Shown: in pieces, positions 1-8,939 of the stretch
How the letters are laid out: each line of letters begins with the position of its first letter
Numbering within the stretch: position 1 is the stretch's first letter
From: Leptospira chreensis
GTDB taxonomy: Bacteria > Spirochaetota > Leptospiria > Leptospirales > Leptospiraceae
Direction: 5' to 3'
NCBI RefSeq assembly: GCF_016919165.1
Contig: NZ_JAFFPS010000029.1
Span: forward strand, 1-34,747
DNA: 34,747 nt
Notes under the pieces: generated by a model
Seen by the model: only the letters and a program-made list of their open reading frames with translations
Told to the model about the DNA's origin: nothing
Database searches by the model: none
Program-made: the position numbers and the translations under genes

Positions 1-10
1 TCCAAGCCAT
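1..10 (-). other. Possible 5' end of a gene running off the window
   Basis: On the minus strand an ATG at 10-8 is preceded, six bases upstream, by CAGGAG (17-22), a good ribosome binding site. A gene may therefore begin here and continue outside the window. Only three codons are visible, so nothing can be said about the product. An inverted repeat (ACACAC 12-17 with GTGTGT 25-30) brackets the binding site. The alternative is that the first bases are the tail of a plus-strand gene ending with TGA at 40-42. The remainder of 11-171 shows no convincing gene. Confidence 0.2.
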
Positions 11-171
11 GACACACTCCTGCGGTGTGTACATCGTGTTCTGAAACAAAGAATTAAAATCTTATGTGTAAAGGATGTTTGGAGAGAGATTTGTAAAGGA
101 TGAAACTAGTACGTACCTTGTATAGAAAGGCACATCGGTAACACTTTAGATTAGAAAATTCGGGTTCTGAA

Positions 172-756
172 TTAGCGCTGAAACATCTTCTGGCTTTTAT
201 ATACGCTAGAAAACTCTTTCAAAGTGACAATTTGCCTTAAACCTTCTTCCACGGCGGATTGGATGCTGCTTGCAATTTTACCTTTTGACTCCGTATCTTC
301 TGCACTGAAAGGAAGGGTTCGGGAAGTGATTTGTTCGGAATGACCCAAAATCCGTTTTGGTTCCCCAGTGGGACTGACCACGAGAAACTCAACTATAGAG
401 GCAAAGGTAGCATGGTGGAACTTTGTGGTTCCTTCTTCAAATTCCAAAGAACGGTCCACTTGGACTTTATGTAGGACAATGGCTCCCGGTTCGAGTGGAT
501 CATTCGATTTTAATGCGGATAGCGAACTTACGGAGAAAAGTCGAGAACTCGTATCGGAAAAGGATTGGAGAGCAAATTGTCCAATGGAGATTTCGTGAGC
601 TGGGCCGACTTTAAGGACTTTCGTCTCCAATTCCTGGGCGTATTGGAGTCGGAGGTGTTTTTCTGGTGTCTCTACCTGTGGGAGATCTTTTTGAGATGCC
701 AAGCAGTTTGCAAATAATGTGACCCAAGCCAATGTTGATACGAATCCAGTTTTCAT
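172..756 (-). CDS. Putative lipoprotein of unknown function
   Basis: The 194-residue product begins with a basic residue, a hydrophobic stretch and a Cys at residue 18 in the context LFANC. This fits the relaxed spirochaete lipobox, so the protein is probably exported and lipidated; -1 Asn is unusual, making the lipidation call moderate. The mature part is mixed alpha/beta with no motif I recognise, and its last third reads like an amphipathic helix. The gene diverges from the DoxX-like gene. No strong Shine-Dalgarno is seen (only AGGT close to the ATG). The function is unknown. Confidence 0.7.
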   Translation of the reverse strand: MKTGFVSTLAWVTLFANCLASQKDLPQVETPEKHLRLQYAQELETKVLKVGPAHEISIGQFALQSFSDTSSRLFSVSSLSALKSNDPLEPGAIVLHKVQVDRSLEFEEGTTKFHHATFASIVEFLVVSPTGEPKRILGHSEQITSRTLPFSAEDTESKGKIASSIQSAVEEGLRQIVTLKEFSSVYKSQKMFQR

Positions 757-924
757 AGGTTAGACCTATCTATTAATGCCACCAAACAACGAGTTTATTG
801 CCCTTTGAATCAGTAAAAATACTAAAAAATAGACTGGAATTAGATTTTCTGAAACTAAAAATTTCGGGAAAACGAAGTGACTTTTTCATGATTTGGTTCA
901 TAATTCTGAAAACTAGGATGGTTC

Positions 925-952
925 TAGAAATCACATAAATTAGAAATATAAT
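925..952 (+). promoter_or_regulatory. Possible promoter of the DoxX-like gene
   Basis: A perfect TATAAT sits at 947-952. A poor -35 candidate (TAGAAA, 925-930) lies 16 bases upstream. Transcription would start near 959, leaving only about 12 bases before the ATG at 971 and clipping the AAAGGA ribosome binding site at 958-963. The -10 element is real sequence; its use is a guess. Confidence 0.3.
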
Positions 953-970
953 CATCCAAAGGATAGTGGT

Positions 971-1354
971 ATGAAAATTGCGTATACAATTGTTAGAATT
1001 TTGCTTGGAGCATTGTTCTTGTTTTCTTCTGTCGTGATCCTCTTCAATTTAGTGGAGCAACCAGAAACGACTGGGAATTTAAAGGTTTTCAACGATGGGA
1101 TCAAAGCCTCAGGATATTTGATGACTCTCATTAAAGTCACAGAACTTGTGGTAGCCATTGCTTTTTTAACGAACCGATTTGTTCCCTTGGCTTCCATTGT
1201 CATTGCCCCGATCGTTGTGAACATTTTTCTTGTTCACATCACCATTGCCCCAGAAGGAATTCCTGTTGGTATTTTCGTGGTTGTTGCCAACGCATTCCTT
1301 GCCTATGTCAATTGGAATGTATACAAACCCTTATTTGTTCCTGTGAACAAATAA
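971..1354 (+). CDS. DoxX-like four-helix membrane protein
   Basis: The 127-residue protein has four hydrophobic helices (about 5-26, 47-67, 71-90 and 97-115) and very few charged residues between them. This matches the size and layout of the DoxX/DoxD-like membrane family, which has varied and mostly poorly defined redox-linked roles. The segment around residues 35-62, with a Glu in helix two (TELVVA), is typical of the family. The ATG at 971 has AAAGGA eight bases upstream. It stands alone, divergent from a lipoprotein gene and convergent with the SulP fusion gene. The exact function is unknown. Confidence 0.75.
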   Translation: MKIAYTIVRILLGALFLFSSVVILFNLVEQPETTGNLKVFNDGIKASGYLMTLIKVTELVVAIAFLTNRFVPLASIVIAPIVVNIFLVHITIAPEGIPVGIFVVVANAFLAYVNWNVYKPLFVPVNK

Positions 1355-1375
1355 ATGTTTTGATTGGATGAGAAC

Positions 1376-1405
1376 AAAGATCACGAAACTTTCTTCGTGA
1401 TCTTT
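1376..1405 (+). terminator. Perfect 12-bp stem-loop after the DoxX-like gene
   Basis: AAAGATCACGAA (1376-1387) and its exact complement TTCGTGATCTTT (1394-1405) flank a six-base loop, 22 bases after the DoxX stop codon. No run of T follows apart from the TTT closing the stem, so it is a weak intrinsic terminator. It may instead stabilise the 3' end of the mRNA. Confidence 0.45.
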
Positions 1406-1408
1406 AGT

Positions 1409-1447
1409 AAAAAAGGATAGGGGAGTTCTGTCGAATAAAACCTATCC
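1409..1447 (-). terminator. Intrinsic terminator of the SulP fusion gene
   Basis: Read on the minus strand, GGATAGG (1447-1441) pairs with CCTATCC (1421-1415) across a 19-base loop and is followed directly by six T (1414-1409). It lies 36 bases past the stop codon of the SulP fusion gene. In the other direction a T-rich run (1459-1467) lies some distance from the stem, so it may also help stop plus-strand transcription. Confidence 0.6.
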
Positions 1448-1482
1448 CCTTCCCCTCTTCTTTTTTTATTACCTAACGATAA

Positions 1483-3651
1483 TTATTTTGCAGTTTCAAA
1501 GAACTGAACCTCTCCTGAAGAGGTATCATAAAAACCAGAGACAATTTTGATCTCTTTGGTTTTCACTTTTTCTGCAAGATAAGGACTGTTTGCCAGGATT
1601 TCCTCAATCGAATTTTTCACATTAGCCTTCACTACATGATTGAAGATATGTTCATTTTCTTTTTGGATGGGTTGAATGATCTTTTCTGATTCATCGATTG
1701 CCTTTTGGATTTTCTTTGTGACACTGGCAATGTTTCCATCGCGAAGCGCATAGATGGCACTGGAAACTGCTCCACAATTGGAGTGTCCAAGCACAACCAC
1801 GAGTTTCGTTCCAATTTTATCGCAGGATAACTCCAAACTTCCTAAGATTTCTTCATTTACAATATTACCCGCAATGCGAATCGAAATGATATCCCCAAGC
1901 CCGGCATCAAAAATAATTTCGGGACTTGTTCTGGAATCAATACAAGACAAGACCACTGCAATGGGATTTTGACCAAAGGCAGTAGCATTCACTTGGTGTT
2001 TGAAGTATTTTTCCGACCATTTTCCTTTGACAAACCGTTCATTCCCTCGTTTTAGAAAATCCAAAATTTCATCAGGAGTTAACTTTTGTTGGGCTTCTTT
2101 GTCCAAAATATTGACAAACTGAACTTGGTCACTCAGCTCGTAAGAATCTTTTAGTCCGATTAAATTCAATTGGATCTTCTTCTCCGCAGAGACCACAGTT
2201 TTAAATTCTTCCAAAACCTCTAAGATATCGTGGTCAATAAAATTACAATTGGATGCATCCACAATCAGTTTGGAGTTTTCTGGCAATGCCCACAGTGTAT
2301 CTTTGATGGAGGCTTTGTTCAAAAAGGAAACTTGGTTTGGTAATTCGATCCGAACCGTTTCTCCGATATTTAAGGTTTCCGTCTCCACAGAGAATGGATT
2401 TTTATAATTATTTTTTAGGATAAAAATAAAACTAATCGAAAGCCCAATGAGAACCCCAGTCAAAAGGTCGGTGAAGATGATAGCAACTATGGTCGCAATG
2501 AATGGAAGGAATTGGTAAATTCCCTTTTTATAAATGGAACTGTATATGTTTAGATTGGTGAGTTTGAATCCCGTAACAATTAAGATCACAGCTAAGGATG
2601 ATAAGGGTATTCGGTTCAATAAAGGCCCAAAAAAAACAACGCTGATCGATAACAAAATTCCATGAAATATGGTCGAAAATTTGGATTCAGCACCGGCATA
2701 GATATTAACGGAACTTCGAACAATCACTGAGGTAATGGGAAGGCCTCCTATCAAACCAGAAAGAGAGTTTCCTATTCCTTGGGCCACCAGTTCTCTGTTC
2801 GGTGATGCCAGTCGTTTGTGCGGGTCAATCCTTTCTACCGCATCTAAATTGAGTAAGGTTTCCAAGGTCGCAAAGGCAGCAATGGTGATGGCATAATACC
2901 AAACCTTAGTTTTTGTGATAGCAGAGAAATCAGGAAAGAAAAACACCGATTCCCAGTTTTTGATATTGGGAATGGAAACTAAGTGTTTTTCAGAAAGATA
3001 CCATTCCGGAATGGAATTTTGAAAGATGCCGTTAAGGAAAACTCCGAGAAGAATCACAAGCACAGGTGATGGTAAAAATTTCAAAGGTTTCCACTTTACT
3101 TTGTCATAACCGATCATCAGGGCCAATGAGGATAAAGCGATAGTAACCGCCCCCCAGGAAAAGTATTTAATTATATTAAATAGTTCAGAGAAAGTATTTT
3201 CGCCGTCTTTTTGAAAGAAAATAAAGTCTTCTTCTGGATCTACGTCAAACCCAACAGCATGGGGAATTTGTTTTAAGATGAGAATGATCCCAATGGATGC
3301 TAGTAATCCCTGGATGACGTTAGATGGAATGTAGTTGGCAATGAATCCACCGCGTAAAAAACCAATGATGATTTGGATAAACCCGGCGATAAAAACTGCG
3401 AGAAGAAAACTGCGATAATCGCCAAGTCCAGCAATGGCAGCAAGGACGAGAGTCACAAGGCCTGCGGCAGGTCCACTCACACTTGTATTGGAATGGCTTA
3501 GGATTCCGACAACAATCCCTCCAATCACTCCAGAGATAACACCGGATAATAAAGGGGCTCCGCTGGCCAAAGCCACTCCTAAACAAAGAGGAAGAGCGAC
3601 TAAAAATACGACAAGGCCCGAAGGAATATCTTGTTTTAATTTAGAAAACAT
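1483..3651 (-). CDS. SulP anion transporter fused to STAS and beta-carbonic anhydrase
   Basis: One 722-residue chain holds three modules. Residues about 8-412 are a SulP/SLC26 permease: the N-terminal LKQDIPSGLVV segment, 10 or more hydrophobic helices, and a conserved NRELVAQGIGN loop near 285-294. Residues about 430-510 are a STAS-like domain. Residues about 525-722 form a beta-class carbonic anhydrase with zinc site CxDSR (Cys570, Asp572, Arg574) and HxxC (His623, Cys626), plus RIAGN near 592. All zinc ligands are present, so the enzyme is probably active. Known SulP-anhydrase fusions are proposed to move bicarbonate or a related anion coupled to CO2 hydration; the substrate here is inferred. 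It is monocistronic, with its own promoter and terminator and no Shine-Dalgarno at the usual distance. Confidence 0.93.
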   Translation of the reverse strand: MFSKLKQDIPSGLVVFLVALPLCLGVALASGAPLLSGVISGVIGGIVVGILSHSNTSVSGPAAGLVTLVLAAIAGLGDYRSFLLAVFIAGFIQIIIGFLRGGFIANYIPSNVIQGLLASIGIILILKQIPHAVGFDVDPEEDFIFFQKDGENTFSELFNIIKYFSWGAVTIALSSLALMIGYDKVKWKPLKFLPSPVLVILLGVFLNGIFQNSIPEWYLSEKHLVSIPNIKNWESVFFFPDFSAITKTKVWYYAITIAAFATLETLLNLDAVERIDPHKRLASPNRELVAQGIGNSLSGLIGGLPITSVIVRSSVNIYAGAESKFSTIFHGILLSISVVFFGPLLNRIPLSSLAVILIVTGFKLTNLNIYSSIYKKGIYQFLPFIATIVAIIFTDLLTGVLIGLSISFIFILKNNYKNPFSVETETLNIGETVRIELPNQVSFLNKASIKDTLWALPENSKLIVDASNCNFIDHDILEVLEEFKTVVSAEKKIQLNLIGLKDSYELSDQVQFVNILDKEAQQKLTPDEILDFLKRGNERFVKGKWSEKYFKHQVNATAFGQNPIAVVLSCIDSRTSPEIIFDAGLGDIISIRIAGNIVNEEILGSLELSCDKIGTKLVVVLGHSNCGAVSSAIYALRDGNIASVTKKIQKAIDESEKIIQPIQKENEHIFNHVVKANVKNSIEEILANSPYLAEKVKTKEIKIVSGFYDTSSGEVQFFETAK

Positions 3652-3663
3652 AATGGTCTTGGA

Positions 3664-3692
3664 ATCCTAAAATTTGAGGGAGGAGATGTCAA
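3664..3692 (-). promoter_or_regulatory. Sigma-70-type promoter of the SulP fusion gene
   Basis: On the minus strand there is a consensus -35 TTGACA (3692-3687), a 17-base spacer, and -10 TAGGAT (3669-3664). Transcription would start near 3657, only about six bases before the ATG, implying an almost leaderless mRNA. Caution: the same AGGAT could act as a distant ribosome binding site, 13 bases from the ATG. Confidence 0.55.
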
Positions 3693-3766
3693 CCCGAATG
3701 GAATGATTCTAAATTCTTTTGTATGATTGATTCAATAAAAATTTGTCAGAAAAAAATTGCCTAAAT

Positions 3767-4270
3767 TTACAACCAAACAGTCACGTCGTCTAAGTCCGCT
3801 TCGCTGATCACATGGCGCATTTGGTCTTCAGTCGTAAAGGAAATGGATTGGATCTGGATGGACGACCAAAGGTTCGCATAGACAAAAGGACCCACATGGC
3901 ATTTGATTATGGTATTCGGTTGGATTTTTTTTTCGATCGAACAAATGAGCTCTGGAGTTTTTTTGTCTTCGGGAATTAGAATTTGATTGGAGTTGTCTCT
4001 GGCAAAAAATAAAATTTGGAATTTGGAAATATTAATCTTTGTTAGGTTTTCTGTTTTAATGAACAACTGAAGTTCTTTTTTATCGGTTTTGTGACGTGGG
4101 TTGATCGTCACAAAGATGGGAAGACCTACCTCTCGTAAATACAACTTTCTAGTTTCAGGAAAACTTGTATTTTGTTTGGCACAACCGGCCAAAGGAATCC
4201 AAAAAAGAACCACAGGTAGTAAACAAGTTACAAACTGAACCCGGCCATTCCATTTTGATTTTCGTTGCAA
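3767..4270 (-). CDS. Putative lipoprotein of unknown function
   Basis: The 167-residue product has a basic N-terminus, a hydrophobic stretch at 12-28 and a classical lipobox LAGC with Cys30, so it should be a lipoprotein. The mature part is rich in beta strands and carries two Cys residues that could form a disulfide. I recognise no family. It is transcribed away from the succinate dehydrogenase operon with about 200 bases between the two. The start could be a few codons further in, but the signal peptide needs most of the N-terminus. Confidence 0.7.
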   Translation of the reverse strand: MQRKSKWNGRVQFVTCLLPVVLFWIPLAGCAKQNTSFPETRKLYLREVGLPIFVTINPRHKTDKKELQLFIKTENLTKINISKFQILFFARDNSNQILIPEDKKTPELICSIEKKIQPNTIIKCHVGPFVYANLWSSIQIQSISFTTEDQMRHVISEADLDDVTVWL

Positions 4271-4469
4271 GATTAGGTAACTTTCTTCGGCTTTGGGTGG
4301 CAGCTCAAGTCCTTTTCCATCCCCCTCCTCCCCTTGCTTTATTGAGAAGCAAACTCAAATTCGTAACTGGAACCTCCCCAAGATTTATGAATTTACGAGA
4401 AGTGGAATCCATCTAAAATTGGACTTAAGAGAAAAAAATTTACACCTATACTCTAACAGGAGCTCTTCA

Positions 4470-5159
4470 ATGACGTTGAGTCTAGACTTCTTTCGGTCCT
4501 CAATTGGCAAGAAGATCACGATGGCCATTACCGGATTTATCTGGTTCGGATTCGTGATCGTTCACATGGTCGGAAACTTACAAGTTTTCCAAGGACCAGA
4601 AAAATTAAACACCTACGCAAAGTTTCTTAAGGATTTAGGACCCCTATTGTGGGTAGCACGGATTGGATTGATTGTGGCCTTCTTTGGACACGTTTTCACT
4701 GCTATCCTCCTAAAAGTTGAGAACACAAGCGCAAGACCGGTATCTTATGCGAAAGGTGCTACCATCCAAGCTTCTGTTGCTTCCCGCACCATGGCTTATA
4801 GTGGACTTCTACTCCTTACGTTTCTTGTTTACCATTTGGCGCATTTCACTTTAGGATTCACGAATCCAGATCATTACACTCATGAATACATCCTTAAAAA
4901 TGGTGATGTGGTTCACGATGTTTATGCGATGGTAATCCTTGGATTTCAAGATCCACTCATTGCAGGATCATATATCCTTTTTATGGTTTTCCTTGCTCTC
5001 CATTTTTCTCATGCATTGGGATCAATGTTACAGACTTTAGGAATCTTGGCACCAAAACACAACCCCACGATCCAGAAACTATCCACAGGACTTGGTCTTA
5101 TCATTTTCCTCGGAAATAGTTCCATGCCGATATCGATTTTACTCGGGTATGTCCGTTAA
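4470..5159 (+). CDS. sdhC: Succinate dehydrogenase cytochrome b subunit
   Basis: This 229-residue membrane anchor has five hydrophobic helices with His residues inside them (for example His32 and His74, and the HLAH and HFSH groups later) suited to bind haem b. It resembles the single-anchor b558-type subunit of Bacillus/Bacteroides-like succinate:quinone oxidoreductases, which bind two haems and need no SdhD. It anchors SdhA and SdhB and passes electrons to quinone. The ATG at 4470 is chosen over an in-frame ATG at 4293: AGGAG lies eight bases upstream, and the family N-terminus (SLDFFRSSIGKK) begins here. It leads the operon, 18 bases before sdhA. Confidence 0.92.
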   Translation: MTLSLDFFRSSIGKKITMAITGFIWFGFVIVHMVGNLQVFQGPEKLNTYAKFLKDLGPLLWVARIGLIVAFFGHVFTAILLKVENTSARPVSYAKGATIQASVASRTMAYSGLLLLTFLVYHLAHFTLGFTNPDHYTHEYILKNGDVVHDVYAMVILGFQDPLIAGSYILFMVFLALHFSHALGSMLQTLGILAPKHNPTIQKLSTGLGLIIFLGNSSMPISILLGYVR

Positions 5160-5177
5160 GGGTTTTTAGGAGAAGTT

Positions 5178-7103
5178 ATGAAATTAGATGCAAAAATTCC
5201 GTCGGGTCCCTTGGAACAAAAATGGGACAAACACAAACAAGACATTAAACTTGTAAACCCGGCAAACAAACGTAAGTATAAAGTCATCATTGTCGGAACT
5301 GGTCTTGCGGGGGCTTCTGCTGCTGCAACACTCTCAGAGCTTGGATACCAAGTTTCTGTTTTCTGTTTCCAAGACAGTCCAAGACGTGCCCACTCCATCG
5401 CTGCTCAAGGTGGTATCAATGCGGCAAAGAATTACCAAAACGATGGTGACTCCGTTTACAGATTGTTCTACGACACCGTAAAAGGTGGGGACTTCCGAGC
5501 TCGCGAAGCAAACGTATATCGTTTGGCTCATGAGTCTACGAATATCATTGACCAATGTGTGGCACAAGGTGTTCCCTTCGCTCGTGAATACGGTGGAACG
5601 CTTTCCAACCGCTCATTCGGTGGAGCGCAAGTATCCCGTACTTTTTACGCAAAAGGACAAACTGGCCAACAGTTGTTACTCGGAGCATATTCAGCATTAG
5701 AGAAACAAATTGCTCGTGGTGCCGTGAAGATGTATCCAAGAACGGAAATGTTGGAATTGGTTCTTGTGGATGGACATGCCAAAGGAATCGTAGTTCGCGA
5801 TTTAATCACTGGTGAGATTTCTTCTCATGCAGGAGACGCTGTAATCCTTGCGACTGGCGGATACGGAAACGTATTTTATCTTTCCACTAATGCAAAAGGT
5901 TCCAATGTCACTGCGACTTACCGAGCTTACAAAAAAGGTGCAGGATTTGCAAACCCATGTTATACGCAAATTCATCCTACTTGTATTCCACAAGCCGGAG
6001 ACTACCAATCTAAACTAACTCTTATGTCTGAATCCCTTCGTAACGATGGACGTGTTTGGGTTCCTAAGAAAAAGGATGACCTCCGTGCCCCACACGAAAT
6101 TCCAGAAGACGAAAGAGACTACTACCTCGAAAGAAAATACCCTTCTTATGGTAACTTAGCACCTCGGGACATCTCCTCTCGTTCTGCAAAAGAAGCTTGT
6201 GACAATGGTCTGGGTGTAGGCCCTAAAGTTGGGGACAAACGTCTCGGTGTGTATTTAGATTTTTCTGATTCCATCAAACGTTTAGGGGAACCTGTGGTTG
6301 CTGACCGCTACGACAACCTCTTCCAAATGTATGAACGGATTACTGGTGAAAACCCATACAAAGTTCCTATGCGTATCTACCCTGCGGTTCACTATACAAT
6401 GGGTGGACTTTGGGTGGATTACAACCTAATGTCCAATGTTCCTGGCCTTCACGTTCTTGGAGAAGCAAACTTCTCTGACCATGGTGCCAACCGATTGGGA
6501 GCTTCGGCCCTTATGCAAGGACTTGCAGACGGATACTTTGTGATCCCTTATACCATTGGTGATTATTTTGCTAAAGAAGGTCATAAAAATATCTCCACTG
6601 ACAGACCGGAATTCAAAGAAGCAGAAGCCCGTGTTCGTGAGATGACAAACAAACTCCTTACTATCAACGGTAAAAAAACTCCAGATGATTTCCATAGAGC
6701 CCTCGGTAAAATCATGTGGGATCAGTGTGGTATGGCTCGTAACGACAAAGGTCTCAAAGACGCACTGAAAAGAATTCCTGAACTTCGTGAAGAATTTTGG
6801 AAGAACGTAAAAGTTGCCGGATCTGGTTTGGAACTCAACCAAGAGTTAGAAAAAGCGGGTCGTGTTGCCGACTATTTAGAGTTTGGTGAATTGCTTTGTT
6901 TAGATGCACTCACACGAGAAGAATCTTGTGGAGGTCACTTCCGTGAGGAACACCAAACAGAAGATGGAGAAGCAAAACGTAACGATGATAAATTCTGCCA
7001 CGTAACCGCTTGGGAATATAAGGGAGAAGGAAAGGCTCCTGAAGAACACCGCGAAAAACTCGAGTATGAAAACATCCACCTAGCCGTAAGGAGCTACAAA
7101 TAA
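5178..7103 (+). CDS. sdhA: Succinate dehydrogenase flavoprotein subunit
   Basis: The 641-residue catalytic subunit oxidises succinate to fumarate in the TCA cycle and respiratory complex II. The FAD-binding GTGLAG lies at 40-45. The AHSIAAQGG segment carries the His (72) that binds FAD covalently. Substrate-site segments HPTCIP and ANRLGASAL are present. The GGHFREEH segment near residue 585 is a usual C-terminal feature. Length and order fit the Bacillus/Bacteroides-type enzyme (about 600-650 residues). The stop TAA shares its last base with the sdhB ATG, so translation is probably coupled. The ribosome binding site TAGGAG lies just before the ATG. Confidence 0.96.
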   Translation: MKLDAKIPSGPLEQKWDKHKQDIKLVNPANKRKYKVIIVGTGLAGASAAATLSELGYQVSVFCFQDSPRRAHSIAAQGGINAAKNYQNDGDSVYRLFYDTVKGGDFRAREANVYRLAHESTNIIDQCVAQGVPFAREYGGTLSNRSFGGAQVSRTFYAKGQTGQQLLLGAYSALEKQIARGAVKMYPRTEMLELVLVDGHAKGIVVRDLITGEISSHAGDAVILATGGYGNVFYLSTNAKGSNVTATYRAYKKGAGFANPCYTQIHPTCIPQAGDYQSKLTLMSESLRNDGRVWVPKKKDDLRAPHEIPEDERDYYLERKYPSYGNLAPRDISSRSAKEACDNGLGVGPKVGDKRLGVYLDFSDSIKRLGEPVVADRYDNLFQMYERITGENPYKVPMRIYPAVHYTMGGLWVDYNLMSNVPGLHVLGEANFSDHGANRLGASALMQGLADGYFVIPYTIGDYFAKEGHKNISTDRPEFKEAEARVREMTNKLLTINGKKTPDDFHRALGKIMWDQCGMARNDKGLKDALKRIPELREEFWKNVKVAGSGLELNQELEKAGRVADYLEFGELLCLDALTREESCGGHFREEHQTEDGEAKRNDDKFCHVTAWEYKGEGKAPEEHREKLEYENIHLAVRSYK

Positions 7104-7843
7104 TGGATAATATGAAGTTACACCTTAAAGTTTGGCGACAAAAAGATAAAAACGATAAAGGTCGTATGGTTAGTTATGAAGCAAACAACATCAGCGAACA
7201 CATGTCTTTCCTTGAGATGTTGGATGTTGTCAACGATGACCTAATCAAAAAAGGCGATGATCCGATTGCCTTTGACCATGACTGTCGCGAAGGGATTTGT
7301 GGAGCTTGTTCTATGGTGATCAACGGTGTTCCACATGGTCCTGAAAAAGGAACTACCACTTGCCAATTGCATATGCGTAAGTTCAAAGATGGTGATACGG
7401 TTTATATCGAACCTTGGAGAGCCAAAGCATTCCCAGTAGCAAAAGATTTAATCGTAGATCGTTCTGCGTTTGATCGCATCATCCAAGCAGGTGGGTATGT
7501 ATCCATCAATACTGGTGGGGCGCCAGACGGAAACGCATTACCGATCCCGAAAGTGGATGCTGACCTTGCGATGGACGCGGCTACTTGTATTGGATGTGGG
7601 GCTTGTGTGGCGGCGTGTAAAAATGCTTCTGCGATGCTCTTCGTATCTGCTAAAGTTTCTCACTTAGCACTCCTTCCACAAGGGGTTGTTGAGAAGAAAG
7701 AGCGGGTTCGTAAAATGGTTAGTGCTATGGACAAAGAAGGTTTTGGAAATTGTACAAACCAATACGAATGTGAAGCGGCTTGCCCGAAAGAGATTTCGGT
7801 AAACTTCATCACTCGTTTGAACAGAGAATACATTTCTAGCTAA
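7103..7843 (+). CDS. sdhB: Succinate dehydrogenase iron-sulfur subunit
   Basis: The 246-residue electron-transfer subunit carries three clusters between the FAD and the membrane anchor. [2Fe-2S] ligands are Cys61, Cys66, Cys69 and Cys87. The C-terminal ferredoxin-like domain has Cys162, Cys165, Cys168 and Cys172, then Cys217, Cys223 and Cys227-Pro, for the [4Fe-4S] and [3Fe-4S] clusters. The start ATG at 7103 overlaps the sdhA stop by one base and has AAGGAG at 7088-7093. It is the last gene of sdhCAB and is followed by a strong terminator. No sdhD-like gene is present. Confidence 0.96.
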   Translation: MDNMKLHLKVWRQKDKNDKGRMVSYEANNISEHMSFLEMLDVVNDDLIKKGDDPIAFDHDCREGICGACSMVINGVPHGPEKGTTTCQLHMRKFKDGDTVYIEPWRAKAFPVAKDLIVDRSAFDRIIQAGGYVSINTGGAPDGNALPIPKVDADLAMDAATCIGCGACVAACKNASAMLFVSAKVSHLALLPQGVVEKKERVRKMVSAMDKEGFGNCTNQYECEAACPKEISVNFITRLNREYISS

Positions 7844-7896
7844 CGAAACGTTACTAAAAGCCGTGTCGCAAAACTTATGTTTTGTGGCAACAATGG

Positions 7897-7932
7897 AAAC
7901 CCGGTTTTACACGACCGGGTTTTTTGTTTTTA
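7897..7932 (+). terminator. Intrinsic terminator of the sdhCAB operon
   Basis: AAACCCGG (7897-7904) pairs with CCGGGTTT (7915-7922) across a 10-base loop, followed by TTTTGTTTTTA. It begins 54 bases after the sdhB stop codon and is a textbook rho-independent terminator. Confidence 0.9.
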
Positions 7933-7985
7933 TGGGACGTGTTTTTTTGTGATTCAAAAGCGAATATCCAGTGATGAGTTGGGAA

Positions 7986-8939
7986 TTAAAATAGAGAATC
8001 ATTCAACAAAACAAACAAATCCTTTTTTGAATGGGGAGCCTCCGATTGGAAATCTTCCCTTAATTGCAAAAGCCAATCCGTATCCTTCCCTCTTTTGATC
8101 CTTCCTTGAAGAATGACTTCCCATCGAGATTGGATGGCTTTATCCACAAGGGTTTTGGATTCTTCGGGTAACCCATCCCAATTTCCATTCTCCTGGAATT
8201 CTTCTTTCGTGAGTAAAAGGGAATACAAACGAAATCTTTCCTGTGCTTGGTACTGGCTAGATAGTTGGTCATCGTGTCCACCATACCGCACCATCAAATT
8301 TTCTTCTAATAGTCCGATCGAATGCCCCATTAGTAGAATTCGATTCCATAAATCATAATCTTCGCATATAGGGAGTTCTGTGCGAAAAAGGCCAATCTTT
8401 TGCAAAGTCGGTTTATGCGCAAAAAAACTAGAAGAGGTCACCATACAAATGTCCAAGGATTCTTTTAAAAAATCCCCAGAGATTTTTTGGTATTTTCCTT
8501 TGGGTTCTAAAAGATTTCCCTTTTTATTCCAAACTTCTTTGGTTTGGGAGAATGAATACTCCGGATGATTCTTATGAAATTCGATTTGTTTGGTTAGTTT
8601 TTCAGGACCCCACTCATCATCCGAATCTAAAAAAGCAATCCAGTCCCCTTCGGCTTTCGCGATTCCAAAGTTTCTAGCACTACTCACTCCCCTATGTTCT
8701 GTTTGGTGGACTTGGATGGATTTTTGGTTTCTACCAAAGGAAGTGAGTTTCCCTTTCCAAGTGGTGAGTTTCGAGAGTAAATCCATCCAAGTTCCATCTG
8801 TAGACCCATCATCAACAATGTGGAGTTCCCAGTGCGGATACGTTTGTGTGATTACTGATTGGATCGCACGTTCTACGATCAAACGGCGATTGAATGTGGG
8901 AATGATGATGGAAACAAGAGGTTTTTCTACGGTGCTCAT
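7986..8939 (-). CDS. Family 2 glycosyltransferase
   Basis: The 317-residue protein has a GT-A fold start: the LVSIIIPTFNR strand, VDDGSTDGT near 42-50, RGVSSARNFG near 83-92, and the metal-binding FLDSDDEW near 103-110. It should transfer a sugar from a nucleotide sugar to an acceptor such as lipopolysaccharide or another surface glycan; the substrate is not visible. No membrane segment is seen. Its ATG overlaps the stop of the upstream PLP-enzyme gene as ATGA (8939-8936), so the two are probably translated together downstream of lepA. Confidence 0.88.
   Translation of the reverse strand: MSTVEKPLVSIIIPTFNRRLIVERAIQSVITQTYPHWELHIVDDGSTDGTWMDLLSKLTTWKGKLTSFGRNQKSIQVHQTEHRGVSSARNFGIAKAEGDWIAFLDSDDEWGPEKLTKQIEFHKNHPEYSFSQTKEVWNKKGNLLEPKGKYQKISGDFLKESLDICMVTSSSFFAHKPTLQKIGLFRTELPICEDYDLWNRILLMGHSIGLLEENLMVRYGGHDDQLSSQYQAQERFRLYSLLLTKEEFQENGNWDGLPEESKTLVDKAIQSRWEVILQGRIKRGKDTDWLLQLREDFQSEAPHSKKDLFVLLNDSLF

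Noticed and set aside
773..955. 60-codon minus-strand open frame in the gap before the DoxX-like gene
   Set aside because: It has no ribosome binding site, its composition looks like AT-rich noncoding DNA, and it covers the likely divergent promoter region.
6426..6842. 138-codon open frame antisense to sdhA
   Set aside because: It lies wholly inside sdhA on the opposite strand and has no ribosome binding site or recognisable domain; sdhA is complete and certain.
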